From Temnopleurus reevesii (lineage: Eukaryota > Echinodermata > Echinoidea > Temnopleuroida > Temnopleuridae): 12,524 nt of DNA. Below the pieces are notes generated by a model, which saw only the letters and a list, made by a program, of their open reading frames with translations, searched no databases and was not told where the DNA came from. Numbering within the stretch: the stretch's first letter is position 1; every line of letters starts with the position of its first letter. Positions 1 through 7,370 of this stretch are shown here, one piece after another. The DNA is taken from contig BQKZ01002975.1 in NCBI GenBank assembly GCA_036244855.1, forward strand, positions 33,128 to 45,651, read 5' to 3'. The position numbers and the translations under genes are program-made.

Positions 1-96
1 AACTTACTGAAATCTATCTGGAAAATTTGGTTTAATGATAGTAGCCTCTGGAGCCTGTCTGATACAGATTATATGGGTAATGCCATGCTCTAGAAG
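1..96. repeat. Contig overlap, copy in A (identical to 6216-6311)
   Basis: The 96 bases are identical to 6216-6311, in the same orientation. The match begins at the first base of the window and the partner copy ends at the base before the gap at 6312. This is the pattern of two contig ends that overlap and were not merged. It contains most of the third STYX exon. Confidence 0.92.
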
Positions 97-105
97 AACA
101 GGAAG
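8..105 (-). CDS. STYX: STYX, third exon seen (complete copy)
   Basis: The 98-base exon encodes LPVLLEHGITHIICIRQ followed by a segment ending IIKPNFPDRF, plus two bases of a Gln codon. It matches human LPVLQKHGITHIICIRQ and the KPNFQQLF region, a core strand and loop of the phosphatase-like fold. The acceptor is TTTTGTTACAG and the donor GTAAGTT at bases 7 to 1. The CA left at the end joins the G that opens the exon at 4890 to make CAG. The exon begins 7 bases from the left edge of contig A, so contig A stops just inside the following intron. The same exon reappears, cut short, at the right edge of contig B. Confidence 0.93.
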
Positions 106-367
106 CTGTAACAAAAGATAGTAATGATAAATATACAAATGTTAAAAAAAGATGGAGCAGAATGAAACATGCTGCACAAAGATCTTTGAACAAAACATAA
201 TCAAATTTACAAATCAGCTACATGAGAGCAATAATTGAATGTTCAAGATTAATTAGTTCTGTGATCAAAATAAGCAACTGACATTATTTGTAATGTTCAA
301 TAATATATCCATAACTGATCTTCAGCTCACTTCATGCACAAACTTCATAATGTTTTTGTTGTAAACT

Positions 368-539
368 ACAAGGGGTTTCTCGAAAAATGTAATTGACCGC
401 AAGTTGCAGTTGATCGGAATGCAATAATCAAAATAATTGTTTCATGCCCATTTTATTAAAAGCGCATACCTTACACAAATGAAAATGTCTGTTACAATTT
501 GCAATTGATTTGCAGTTGATTTGCAAGAACACCCCCATA
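368..539. mobile_element. MITE-like inverted-repeat element, family 1, copy 1
   Basis: Shares the order of blocks with 2887-3079: AAGTTGCAGTTGATCGGAAT near the left end, a middle block with TTGTTTCATGC and AAGCGCATA, then TTGATTTGCAGTTGATTTGC and ACACCCCCATA at the right end. The right arm here is shorter than in the other copy. It lies in the STYX intron between the exons at 605-658 and 8-105. It has no coding capacity and its mobilising transposase family was not identified. Confidence 0.7.
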
Positions 540-604
540 TGATCATTATTGATAAGAGGTCATTCTGTATCAATTGTTTAATTCAATAATATAAAAATTC
601 TTAC

Positions 605-658
605 CTTGCTTCTTTGAGCAGCAGCATAAGGTCCAAGGTATAAACCAGGAAGGATTTT
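605..658 (-). CDS. STYX: STYX, second exon seen
   Basis: The 54-base exon encodes KILPGLYLGPYAAAQRSK, matching human EILPGLFLGPYSSAMKSK, the start of the dual-specificity-phosphatase-like domain. The acceptor is ATTAATCTGCAG and the donor GTAAGA; both ends are phase 0. It sits in contig A. As printed it lies downstream of the whole C-terminal half of the gene, which is impossible for one transcript and shows that contig A is misplaced. Confidence 0.93.
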
Positions 659-1043
659 CTGCAGATTAATGAATACAAATACTCACACTACATACCCTTT
701 CATCTTCGTTTAGTAATACAATTATCAACTGATCTCAATGAATATCATACAATATTCATAGTACTTTTAGACATGTTTAAGACAGGCACACGATTCGCAT
801 TAACAAATACCAGTAGGTACAATGGACCAATGGGCAAGGTAATTTTATGTCATTCATAAGCAAATTAATCAGCATTGAATAGTGGATACAGTTTTCTTCT
901 ACACTGTAAGATTTTGGTGAAGAAATGACTGAATATTAAATTCCTTGCACTGAATACAATAAGTACTATGAATAATTACACGTACAACAGATACCAGTTG
1001 ATCTTAAAGGCTTTCTTTATGTTGGAAAACACTGTCAACTGCA
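659..1043 (-). other. STYX intron, left part, no recognisable element
   Basis: AT-rich sequence between the exon at 605-658 and the overlap with contig D. No exon, repeat or RNA gene was recognised. Confidence 0.6.
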
Positions 1044-1161
1044 CAGGATAGTGTTTCATAAAACTTAATTACAACTCTATACACAACTAGTGACCCTTTT
1101 CTGCCCGAAATGATGTCTATAGTACTAAGGTAGTACCTGAGAAATATTCACCAGTTGTGTG
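1044..1161. repeat. Contig overlap, copy in A (identical to 10660-10777)
   Basis: The 118 bases are identical to 10660-10777 in the same orientation and reach to one base before the gap at 1163; the last base before the gap, T at 1162, differs from C at 10778. The overlap contains the left two thirds of a short inverted-repeat element that is complete only in contig D. Confidence 0.92.
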
Positions 1162-1162
1162 T

Positions 1163-1163
1163 N
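1163..1163. other. Assembly gap (single n) between contigs A and B
   Basis: A single n. The left side overlaps contig D, not B, and no sequence is shared across this junction. Confidence 0.9.
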
Positions 1164-1712
1164 AAGAATGGATGGTTATTTTCACAATGGAAGTTCTATA
1201 AATTATTCAACTGCTCAAAAATACAATAATTGGGCCATTATCTGTGACATGTGTGACAAAAAATGTTGACTTTGTGGTATTACATTGAAGGATGAAGCAT
1301 TGCAATTTGTGTACATTTTTCTCAATACTCATGAAGAGCAAAAATTCAATCTTCATGAATGTTGAGAAAGCAATTGGTGAAATTCAATGCTTCCGAGTTC
1401 CAATTAACATCATGTATCAGAAATTCAATTTTTGGGGTACCACACATCACAGATAATGACCCAACCACACCATGCTTACTTTGAACTGTCTCACCATCCT
1501 CAAAGTTTCAAATATTCATATACAAATGAAACCTCTCCATACCCAATCACCTGTATTCCTCATTTGATCAACTTCATCACCAGAACTTGGTAATACTTTG
1601 AAAAAGCACATGAATATGAGTACAGATCAAGAAGCTGTTGAAAATCAGATGAAGAAGAAGACTCCTGTACATGGAATGATTGCACGATCTCGCCATGGGA
1701 TTACAGCTCCTG
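1164..1712 (-). other. STYX 3' UTR or downstream flank
   Basis: The stretch from the STYX stop to the left edge of contig B contains the foldback element at 1228-1466 and otherwise AT-rich sequence. No canonical polyadenylation hexamer was seen on the minus strand, so the transcript end may lie beyond the contig edge or use a variant signal. Confidence 0.5.
1228..1466. mobile_element. Foldback element of about 240 bases
   Basis: Two imperfect arms cover nearly the whole element. TTGGGCCATTATCTGTGA on the left pairs with the right arm, whose reverse complement is TTGGGTCATTATCTGTGA; further in, GAAGCATTG and TTTCTCAA with CATGAAGA recur in both arms. The arms meet near 1345. It lies 250 to 480 bases downstream of the STYX stop codon, in the 3' UTR or flank. 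Confidence 0.65.
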
Positions 1713-1756
1713 TTAATCAGGTTCCATCTCTTCTTCTTCCAGAGACCTCTTCATAC
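1713..1756 (-). CDS. STYX: STYX, last coding exon with stop
   Basis: The exon opens with GT, completing Gly, and encodes MKRSLEEEEMEPD followed by TAA at 1715-1713. The basic-then-acidic run resembles human LKRTHEEEDDF, but the tail stops sooner than in human. The acceptor reads TTATTCCTGTAAAG. Support is weaker than for the other exons because the tail is short and of low complexity, but phase, order and composition all agree. A 61-codon plus-strand frame at 1598-1783 is only its antisense shadow. Confidence 0.78.
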
Positions 1757-1845
1757 CTTTACAGGAATAATGAAACATCATGATCTACTTAGTAAACAAA
1801 TACAAACAAAAACATCTTGAAGGTGAAATTAGTGAAGAATAAATA

Positions 1846-2042
1846 AAGTGTAACCTCATTATAAAGAGAACTAATATCACAAATTCTCACAACAAGGTGA
1901 TATTCGAAAGGTTTGTGATTAAGGTGATATTCATTGTCCCATCTCTTTGAACTCCTCTCTATTGGCCAGATATAAAAAAAGTCTCAATACAACAAAGAAA
2001 GTCATCTAGTCCAAAGTACATCATTATAACAAGGTTTCACTG
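1846..2042. mobile_element. Short pogo/Tigger-like inverted-repeat element
   Basis: The left end has AGTGTAACCTCATTATAA and the reverse complement of the right end has AGTGAAACCTTGTTATAATG. These resemble the CAGTGAAACCTCGTTATAA termini of pogo/Tigger-type Tc1-mariner elements, and TA follows the right end as expected for a TA target site. The element is about 197 bases, has no open frame and is a probable non-autonomous derivative in the last STYX intron. Confidence 0.6.
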
Positions 2043-2515
2043 TATTTATTGCTACAGCAATTCTATTTGATTTGAATAAAAAGACATCTGATAATCATCT
2101 CCTTCAAACCTGCATTCATATATGCCATAAAGTGATCAATAATTTCACTCTATGACCCATGAGCATTTTTCATAAAGCTCTTGTCTCATTATACATCTAT
2201 GATTTCAGAATTTAGAGAAAACTTATTGCTAAGCTGCTTCAACATTGGAAGGTTTTATCCCACACAAAACTCTTGTTTTCCTATTCAACAATTTCTCCAG
2301 GATATATCATAGGTATGAAAACATCTCTACAACTGCTACGACTGATAAGTTGGAGATATCAATGAGATGTGTCAATGGTCTGATACATCCTTCCATGCAA
2401 GGTATAGTGCAGGACTGGTAAAGTGTTTAGCACATGATGGATTAGACGGAATTGATTCCTGGGGAAAAAATCATTGCATTCATCTCTCACAACCAAATTA
2501 AAGTTGAAATCTTAC

Positions 2516-2576
2516 CTATTCTTTCTGCCATTCCAGTTGGCACTTGCATTCTGGCAGTGAATATTGCTTCATACTC
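2516..2576 (-). CDS. STYX: STYX, eighth exon seen
   Basis: The 61-base exon encodes EYEAIFTARMQVPTGMAERI plus G of a Gly codon. It continues directly from QLK of the previous exon and matches human QEYEAIYLAKL, the last helix of the domain; the following ten residues diverge as expected for the tail. The acceptor CCCCCTTTTTACAG is strong and the donor is GTAAGATT. Confidence 0.93.
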
Positions 2577-2886
2577 CTGTAAAAAGGGGGAAAATGTATA
2601 CCTAGAGTGTAAACTATATAATTTGAGCACAGCCAATCTAATGCAGAGCTCAAAACCTTTCAGACAGAAAACAGGAATGACAAAGCTAAAAAGAGAGAAG
2701 AAAAATAATTCCCATGAGATTTTTCTTTTCAATCATCATGAAAATGTTATATCATTCTAAAAATGAAATGATAAAGTGCAGAAAACAATACAAATCTTTG
2801 AAATAAATGTCACATCATATAAAAAAGGTAGAAATAAACACCTACATGAAAAGAAACTTGAATAATTGATTGGATTGATAACATGA

Positions 2887-3079
2887 TATAGGGGTTGTTG
2901 TTCAAATGTTGCAATTGATCGCAAGTTGCAGTTGATCGGAATGCGCCAATCAAAATCATTGTTTCATGCGCGACTTGTTAGAAGCGCATATCATGCGTGA
3001 ATCAAAATGTGCTCTACAGTTTGCAACTGATTTGCAGTTGATTTGCGATCAATTGCAACTTTTTAACAACACCCCCATA
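2887..3079. mobile_element. MITE-like inverted-repeat element, family 1, copy 2
   Basis: About 193 bases with terminal inverted repeats: the left end reads TATAGGGGTTGTTGTT and the reverse complement of the right end reads TATGGGGGTGTTGTT; both continue to GTTGCAATTGATCGCAA. The arms are about 40 bases. It lies in the STYX intron between the exons at 3160-3232 and 2516-2576. This is a non-autonomous DNA element by structure; the family is not named. Confidence 0.75.
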
Positions 3080-3159
3080 GATTGATCAACACTTTCAAAA
3101 TAAAAACAAAGACAATTGGTAGATGAATAACACTGCTTGAATTGTGTAAATTTGCTTAC

Positions 3160-3232
3160 CTTCAATTGACTGGCAAAACCATCATTCACACTGATGCAGA
3201 ACCTCTTCTCCTGTACATAGCGATAGGCAACC
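3160..3232 (-). CDS. STYX: STYX, seventh exon seen
   Basis: The 73-base exon completes Arg with its first G and encodes VAYRYVQEKRFCIS then VNDGFASQLK. It matches human DAFAYVQERRFCINPNAGFVHQLQ, the C-terminal helices of the phosphatase-like domain. The acceptor is TGTTACAG and the donor GTAAGC. It ends in phase 0. Confidence 0.95.
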
Positions 3233-4150
3233 CTGTAACAAGAAGGAATACAAAATATATTTTGGTCAAAATAATTCATACTTATCTCATTGTTCTACTC
3301 TCTTAATCTCAATTTTTCAAAAATAATTATTTTTAATTCAATATTCAGCATTCATACGATAGATGCTTCTTCATTAAAATTCAGCAACTTCATACTTTGT
3401 ATAAGTTCTTCTATTCATTTCTAGATATATTATTTTACTTTTAAAATTTTGAAGTTGCATTTTAATGATAACTTCTTCCCCATATAGGCTTGTTACATTA
3501 AATGCATTTGCTTTTTTAATACAGAATTAATAGTAATGGGAATAATGATACATACATATATATGATTCTGTCTGATGTCATTTAACTTAAAGATGCATAT
3601 ACTTATATGCTGAAGCTCATTTGATCTGTGAATCATATTTACTTCCTCAAACTGACCTGTATTTTAGTCCATATGTTTCCATAAGGTAACCAATGACAAG
3701 TGCAGCGCTGTGAAATACAATGGTAAAATAAAATTGAAATTTGTTCATTGTACAGAAATGGGAAATAATTTGAAATCTAATTGAGCACATTCAAGAATTT
3801 GCTTACTGGCATATATTGAGACATTTCATCAAACATAATGAATGAAAGAATTCTTTTTACCTGATTTCAATTCCGTCAAACCAGCTGTTATGTTAATTAT
3901 CACTGCATATCATTCATGTATTTCTCACAATATTCAGACTCTCATTGCACACTCGCCACGATATGCTCCTTTAAAATGGCCAATTAAAAAGTATATCCAC
4001 ACTGTTTCCTCACAACCAAAGGCCTCTGAAATTTGGAATCAACACAGTCATATTGGATTGTGGCTATAACGTTATAAGTAAAATGTGAAACTATTCAAGT
4101 AATTATTATATGTCTTCTATGTAACATCTTCTTAAATCATGAGATCTCAC
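3233..4150 (-). other. Two STYX introns, AT-rich, without recognised elements
   Basis: Apart from the exon at 3657-3707 nothing was recognised here. A 75-codon plus-strand frame at 3842-4069 has no family match and lies inside an intron, so it is not reported as a gene. Confidence 0.6.
3657..3707 (-). CDS. STYX: STYX, sixth exon seen
   Basis: The 51-base exon opens with C, completing the Ser of the P-loop, and encodes AALVIGYLMETYGLKY plus AG of an Arg codon. It matches human SAAFVIAYIMETFGMKYR, the helix following the P-loop. The acceptor is TTGTATTTCACAG and the donor GTCAGT, which is a less common form than GTAAG or GTGAG. Confidence 0.94.
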
Positions 4151-4227
4151 CTTCTAGAGATACCAGCATTACCATGCACCAGTATCCTTCCTCCTGATTG
4201 TAAACATGCATCAATGAACCGCTTCAC
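4151..4227 (-). CDS. STYX: STYX, fifth exon seen, pseudophosphatase P-loop
   Basis: The 77-base exon encodes VKRFIDACLQSGGR, then ILVHGNAGISR and two bases of Ser. It matches human TKEFIDGSLQMGGKVLVHGNAGISRS. Active family members carry HCx5R here; this gene has HGx5R, so the nucleophilic Cys is Gly. That replacement is the defining STYX feature and identifies the orthologue rather than an active DUSP. The acceptor is TTGTTGTTGCAG and the donor GTGAGA; the exon leaves AG, which pairs with the C opening the next exon. Confidence 0.96.
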
Positions 4228-4557
4228 CTGCAACAACAAACACAGCAAATATCTATAACTAAGAAGAAAATTATATTTGACTTCCCTATTTCGGTCCAGC
4301 AATTCTTGAAAAGGTGGTATCAAAATATAAAAGTGGGTTAAATTGAATTGCCATGAAACACTTCTTTGTTTTGAATTTTGCCTATGATTAAAACCAAGGC
4401 CTGACTCTAAGCTTTTATTGACTTTTTTCTTATCTTAAAAAAAGGAAACTTTTTGAACAAACATAATTACATGATTAGGTATGCAAACAAGGATAACTAA
4501 TGACATATTGGCAATTGATAATGACTGTAAAAGCCTTTTGAAAGATGATGAGAAGAT

Positions 4558-4713
4558 GTTTCATAAAAATATCTGTAGGGGTGTGCACAACTCTACACAT
4601 GACAGTGATCTTACCCAGGTGCAAAGTCAGCCATAAGGGTTATCATTGAGTATAGAAATGGGTCACCAGCTGTGCATAGAGTCGTTAATACCTACAAACA
4701 GCCTTATAAAACA
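4558..4713. mobile_element. MITE-like inverted-repeat element, family 2, copy 1
   Basis: The ends are TGTTTCATAAAAATATCTGT on the left and, as reverse complement of the right, TGTTTTATAAGGCTGTTTGT. Inner arms ACAACTCTACACATGACAGT and ACGACTCTATGCACAGCTGG also pair. It is homologous to 10667-10820 over most of its 156 bases in inverted orientation. It lies in the STYX intron between the exons at 4830-4890 and 4151-4227. GTTTCATAAA-ended short elements of this kind are common in marine invertebrate genomes. Confidence 0.7.
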
Positions 4714-4829
4714 GGCACCTGAGGTTAATACATTTCTATTTCATAATACATGACATAATATTTTACAGAAGAGTCACATAAAATGAAACCCGTTTACAAA
4801 ATATGGAGAAATTTAAAACTGACACTTAC

Positions 4830-4890
4830 TGTTGGTATATGTCTTATGATGTTTTCTGTAGCATTGTCTGCAACTTCAAGGACCAAGTAC
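4830..4890 (-). CDS. STYX: STYX, fourth exon seen
   Basis: The 61-base exon starts with G, completing the Gln codon of the previous exon, and encodes YLVLEVADNATENIIRHIPT. It matches human YLVLDIADNPVENIIRFFP, which holds the Asp-containing loop that corresponds to the general-acid region in active phosphatases. The acceptor is TTGTTTACAG and the donor GTAAGTGTC. It ends in phase 0. Confidence 0.95.
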
Positions 4891-5590
4891 CTGTAAACAA
4901 CAACAGTTGTTTAAATTATATGTAGGAGTATCCCTGATATACTTAGGCAATAATCTGGTGCCAGATTTACCCAGATATAATATTCCAGTAACAACAACTT
5001 AGTTTCCTTATGGTTCAAAACACCTTCTTATACTTAGTTTTTACTCTACTTTTTTAAACAACTGTTGGCTTTCTGCTAGCATTTGTTTAAATAGAATACC
5101 AAGGGAATCTAAAGTGTTTAGTTTATCACAAATTCATTAACCAATTTATGTTTTGTCACTTAACCCTAACTAGGCTCACTGACTTTTTTCTTTCAAGTTT
5201 CCCGCAACTTTTTATACCGTTTGCATGGAAACCGGAACGACCATTACAACGTTACGTAACATTTTATACACGCATGTCAGCCTCAAATCTGCTCCAAAAC
5301 GTGATTTTGTGTACAAAGTCAATGCAAATTGTGTTTTTTTTTTATTAATTCACATTAAAATTCATATTTTTGCTTTCAGTGGCTGAAATCAAATAATTTT
5401 AGCATGATTTTGTTTGAAAAAATATTTGCAATAAATTTTGCTAAAAACGATAGAAAACAAATGGTTGAAAAACAATGAAATACATAAGAAATTGAAAAAA
5501 AACAATAAAAAACATAATAAATTAAATTTGTCAGTGCAATTGTTTAATGTGGTATTGTTAGATATGATTCTAGGAATAACTATACCAAAA
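4891..5590 (-). other. STYX intron with probable old dispersed repeat
   Basis: No exon is recognised. The stretch from about 5155 (ACCCTAACTAGGC) to 5440 and the G/C-rich stretch 6118-6190 (GCAGCGATAGCGTGATCAAC and a run ending in CCCCCTCCCCCT) look like parts of dispersed repeats, differing in composition from the surrounding AT-rich intron. They may be one older element split by the LINE insertion. This is recognition by eye only. Confidence 0.35.
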
Positions 5591-5743
5591 ATGAGCTTTC
5601 TATCACCAGTTCTTCTACTTCCACAAGACCCCTCCGCTCATCGACCTCCTCACAACTTACTATCACGCACGAAAACCCGATATGGGGACCGTGCCTTCTC
5701 CTCCATTGCCCCTACCCTGTGGAATAATCTTCCACCTCACATC

Positions 5744-5809
5744 TAAACTGCTGTATCTGTTGAATTATTTAAATCCCTTCTCAAGACCCACCTATTTAAG
5801 CAGTTATAA
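5744..5809 (+). pseudogene. Interrupted C-terminal end of LINE polyprotein
   Basis: The in-frame stop at 5744-5746 is followed by 20 further codons that keep the conserved ELFKSLLKTHLF segment before a second TAA. The conservation past the stop shows this is a dead copy. Confidence 0.65.
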
Positions 5810-5977
5810 TTTAATTTTGTAGTACATTTTTGGAGGCGTACACCAAGTTAGTTTATCATTAAGTATTTCGTTTTCTATTATTATGTACTATGTATTGATT
5901 TTTTTTTTTTACCGGTATTATGATTAGACAGACCACCTGTGCGCTTTGAAACACCTGTATAAAGCGCCTTATAAATG

Positions 5978-6001
5978 TAATTATTATTATTATTATTATT
6001 T
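5978..6001. repeat. (ATT)n microsatellite at LINE tail
   Basis: About seven ATT units directly after the LINE 3' end; such tails are copied with L2-like elements. Confidence 0.8.
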
Positions 6002-6190
6002 AGAGAACAAAATACAAAAATGCATAAATTAGCCTAATTATTTAATAAAAAATAAACAGTGTATTTTTTAGAAAGTCTGATGATGCAAATTTGTAGTTTA
6101 CATGATACTCTACTCGCATGCAAATTTTCGCAGCGATAGCGTGATCAACGGCCGAGAACTGAAGGGGGGCCTTGGAGCGCCCCCTCCCCC

Positions 6191-6218
6191 TGAAAACTGA
6201 AAACTGAAAACTGAAAAC
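6191..6218. repeat. Tandem repeat, TGAAAAC x4
   Basis: Four exact copies of a 7-base unit that end where the third STYX exon's donor region begins (donor GT at 6222-6221 on the minus strand). The last three bases (AAC) are the first three bases of contig A. Confidence 0.85.
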
Positions 6219-6311
6219 TTACTGAAATCTATCTGGAAAATTTGGTTTAATGATAGTAGCCTCTGGAGCCTGTCTGATACAGATTATATGGGTAATGCCA
6301 TGCTCTAGAAG
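6216..6311. repeat. Contig overlap, copy in B (identical to 1-96)
   Basis: Right end of contig B, identical to the left end of contig A. Immediately to its left, 6191-6218 holds four copies of the 7-base unit TGAAAAC, and a G/C-rich stretch precedes that. Simple repeats near contig ends are a common reason for failure to join. Confidence 0.92.
6223..6311 (-). CDS. STYX: STYX, third exon, duplicate copy cut by contig edge
   Basis: These 89 bases are identical to bases 8-96. The copy lacks the first nine exon bases (codons for LPV) because contig B ends at the gap base 6312. Its donor GTAAGTT is intact at 6216-6222 and leads into an intron that runs to the exon at 4890. This is the same physical exon represented twice in overlapping contig ends, not a second exon. 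Confidence 0.9.
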
Positions 6312-6312
6312 N
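6312..6312. other. Assembly gap (single n) between contigs B and C
   Basis: A single n inside the third STYX exon. The sequence to its right (T-rich) does not continue the exon; the true continuation is base 97 onward. Confidence 0.92.
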
Positions 6313-6678
6313 TTTTTTAATGATTTTGAATGACTAAAATATGTTGACAAAGTTTGTTAAATTAAACTGGTGAATCCAGATACAGAACATTTCGAAATTT
6401 CACAATCTATAATATTGCTATCTGGCACTTAGCATTGAGGATTTATGGATGGTAGGTCTTGTCCAGATAAACAGGTGGATACACATTTGGCATCTTCATG
6501 ATGTACATGTAAATAGAAATTAAAGCCTGGGACTGGGCCAGACAAATTTTTCTTTAAGAGCTGAAAAATCAGAAACAGGTAAAAAATACTTTATTTAAAT
6601 CAATCAAGTCCGATGTGAGTATTTCAATGAATGATATAACTGAACTGTGATTTTCAATTTCATGCAAATTGATGTACC

Positions 6679-6869
6679 ATGTATGTATGTCTAGTTCGAT
6701 GCCATCTAACATTCCACCCTAATCAGTAATATAATAACATTTTCAATCTGGAATATTGTCGTTTACATTGCCCAGGTAGCAAAATGTAAAAGATAAAATT
6801 CCAGATTGAAAGTGTTATTATAGTGATCAGGGTCGAAAGGTAGATTGCATCGAACTAATGTATGTCATG
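6679..6869. mobile_element. Foldback element of about 190 bases upstream of TECPR2
   Basis: The left arm holds TAGTTCGATGCCATCTA and ATAATAACATTTTCAATCTG; the reverse complement of the right arm has TAGTTCGATGCAATCTAC and ATAATAACACTTTCAATCTG in the same order. Arms of about 80-90 bases flank a short spacer. This is a MITE-like hairpin without coding capacity in contig C. Confidence 0.75.
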
Positions 6870-7259
6870 CTATTTTCTGCAAGTAACTTAATATTATATC
6901 CCATTGTTTAAACCCCCCATTTTCAATCCTTAAAAAAAAGTGGTTTTATAATTGAAATATACATGTAACTTTCTTATTAATCCTATGAATTACTTTATTT
7001 TTATTTACCTGAATTTTCTTACATTTGTCATTGAAGCATGATTTTCCTGTCCGAGACCCAGCCTTATCATCCATACAATTTGAGACCCATTATCGAGAGT
7101 AATGTGAATACAGTGTTTATAATAACATTTACACACCAATGCAATATTTTGATATACTGTTATTATATATGATTGATAGAAACATTGTGCAGTTCACTTT
7201 TAAACAAAGTTGAAAATGAAGATCTTAGCCGTTGATTGACAAGGACTGCAAAATTTGTT

Positions 7260-7271
7260 GGGGGGGGGGGG
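7260..7271. repeat. Homopolymer, G12
   Basis: Twelve consecutive G. Length is likely to be uncertain in the assembly. Confidence 0.9.
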
Positions 7272-7350
7272 CTATCTATATGTATTACCATTTTTGCACA
7301 CTCCTATTGGCTTGTACATATTAACTTATAACTTATACTGCAGCCTGCCT

Positions 7351-7370
7351 CCCCCCCCCCCCCCCCCCCC
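7351..7370. repeat. Homopolymer, C20
   Basis: Twenty consecutive C followed by T, C and an A run. It lies 80 bases from the G12 tract, so the two could pair as a hairpin stem on one strand. Confidence 0.9.

Larger units (their letters stand above)
5591..6001 (+). mobile_element. LINE 3' end, decayed (L2/CR1-like)
   Basis: The frame to 5743 holds YGDRAFSSIAPTLWNNLPPH, the typical C-terminal motif of LINE reverse-transcriptase polyproteins. After a TAA at 5744-5746 the same frame continues with TAVSVELFKSLLKTHLFKQL to 5809, the usual last segment, so the stop is a mutation. Upstream, TSTRPLRSSTSSQL reads in another frame (from 5617), pointing to a frameshift between about 5660 and 5678. The 3' tail has AAGCGCCTTATAAATG followed by (ATT)n to 6001, the usual end of L2-like elements. 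Only the last few hundred bases are present, as expected for a 5'-truncated insertion. It lies opposite in strand to STYX, inside an intron. Confidence 0.8.

Noticed and set aside
1598..1783. Plus-strand open frame of 61 codons
   Set aside because: It is antisense to the last STYX exon; the acidic tail read on the other strand explains it.
2452..2760. Open frames on both strands, 102 and 81 codons
   Set aside because: Only 2516-2576 on the minus strand is a STYX exon with splice sites; the rest is intron read-through and the plus frame is its shadow.
368..3079. CRISPR array or bacterial repeat system
   Set aside because: Repeats are few, dispersed and inverted, in an intron-bearing animal gene; no spacer pattern exists.
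3049..3279. Minus-strand frame of 76 codons taken whole
   Set aside because: Only 3160-3232 matches STYX and it is bounded by an acceptor and a donor; flanking codons are intron.
1..6311. Real tandem duplication of a STYX exon
   Set aside because: The copies are identical including intron bases and stop exactly at contig edges, and the protein needs only one copy.
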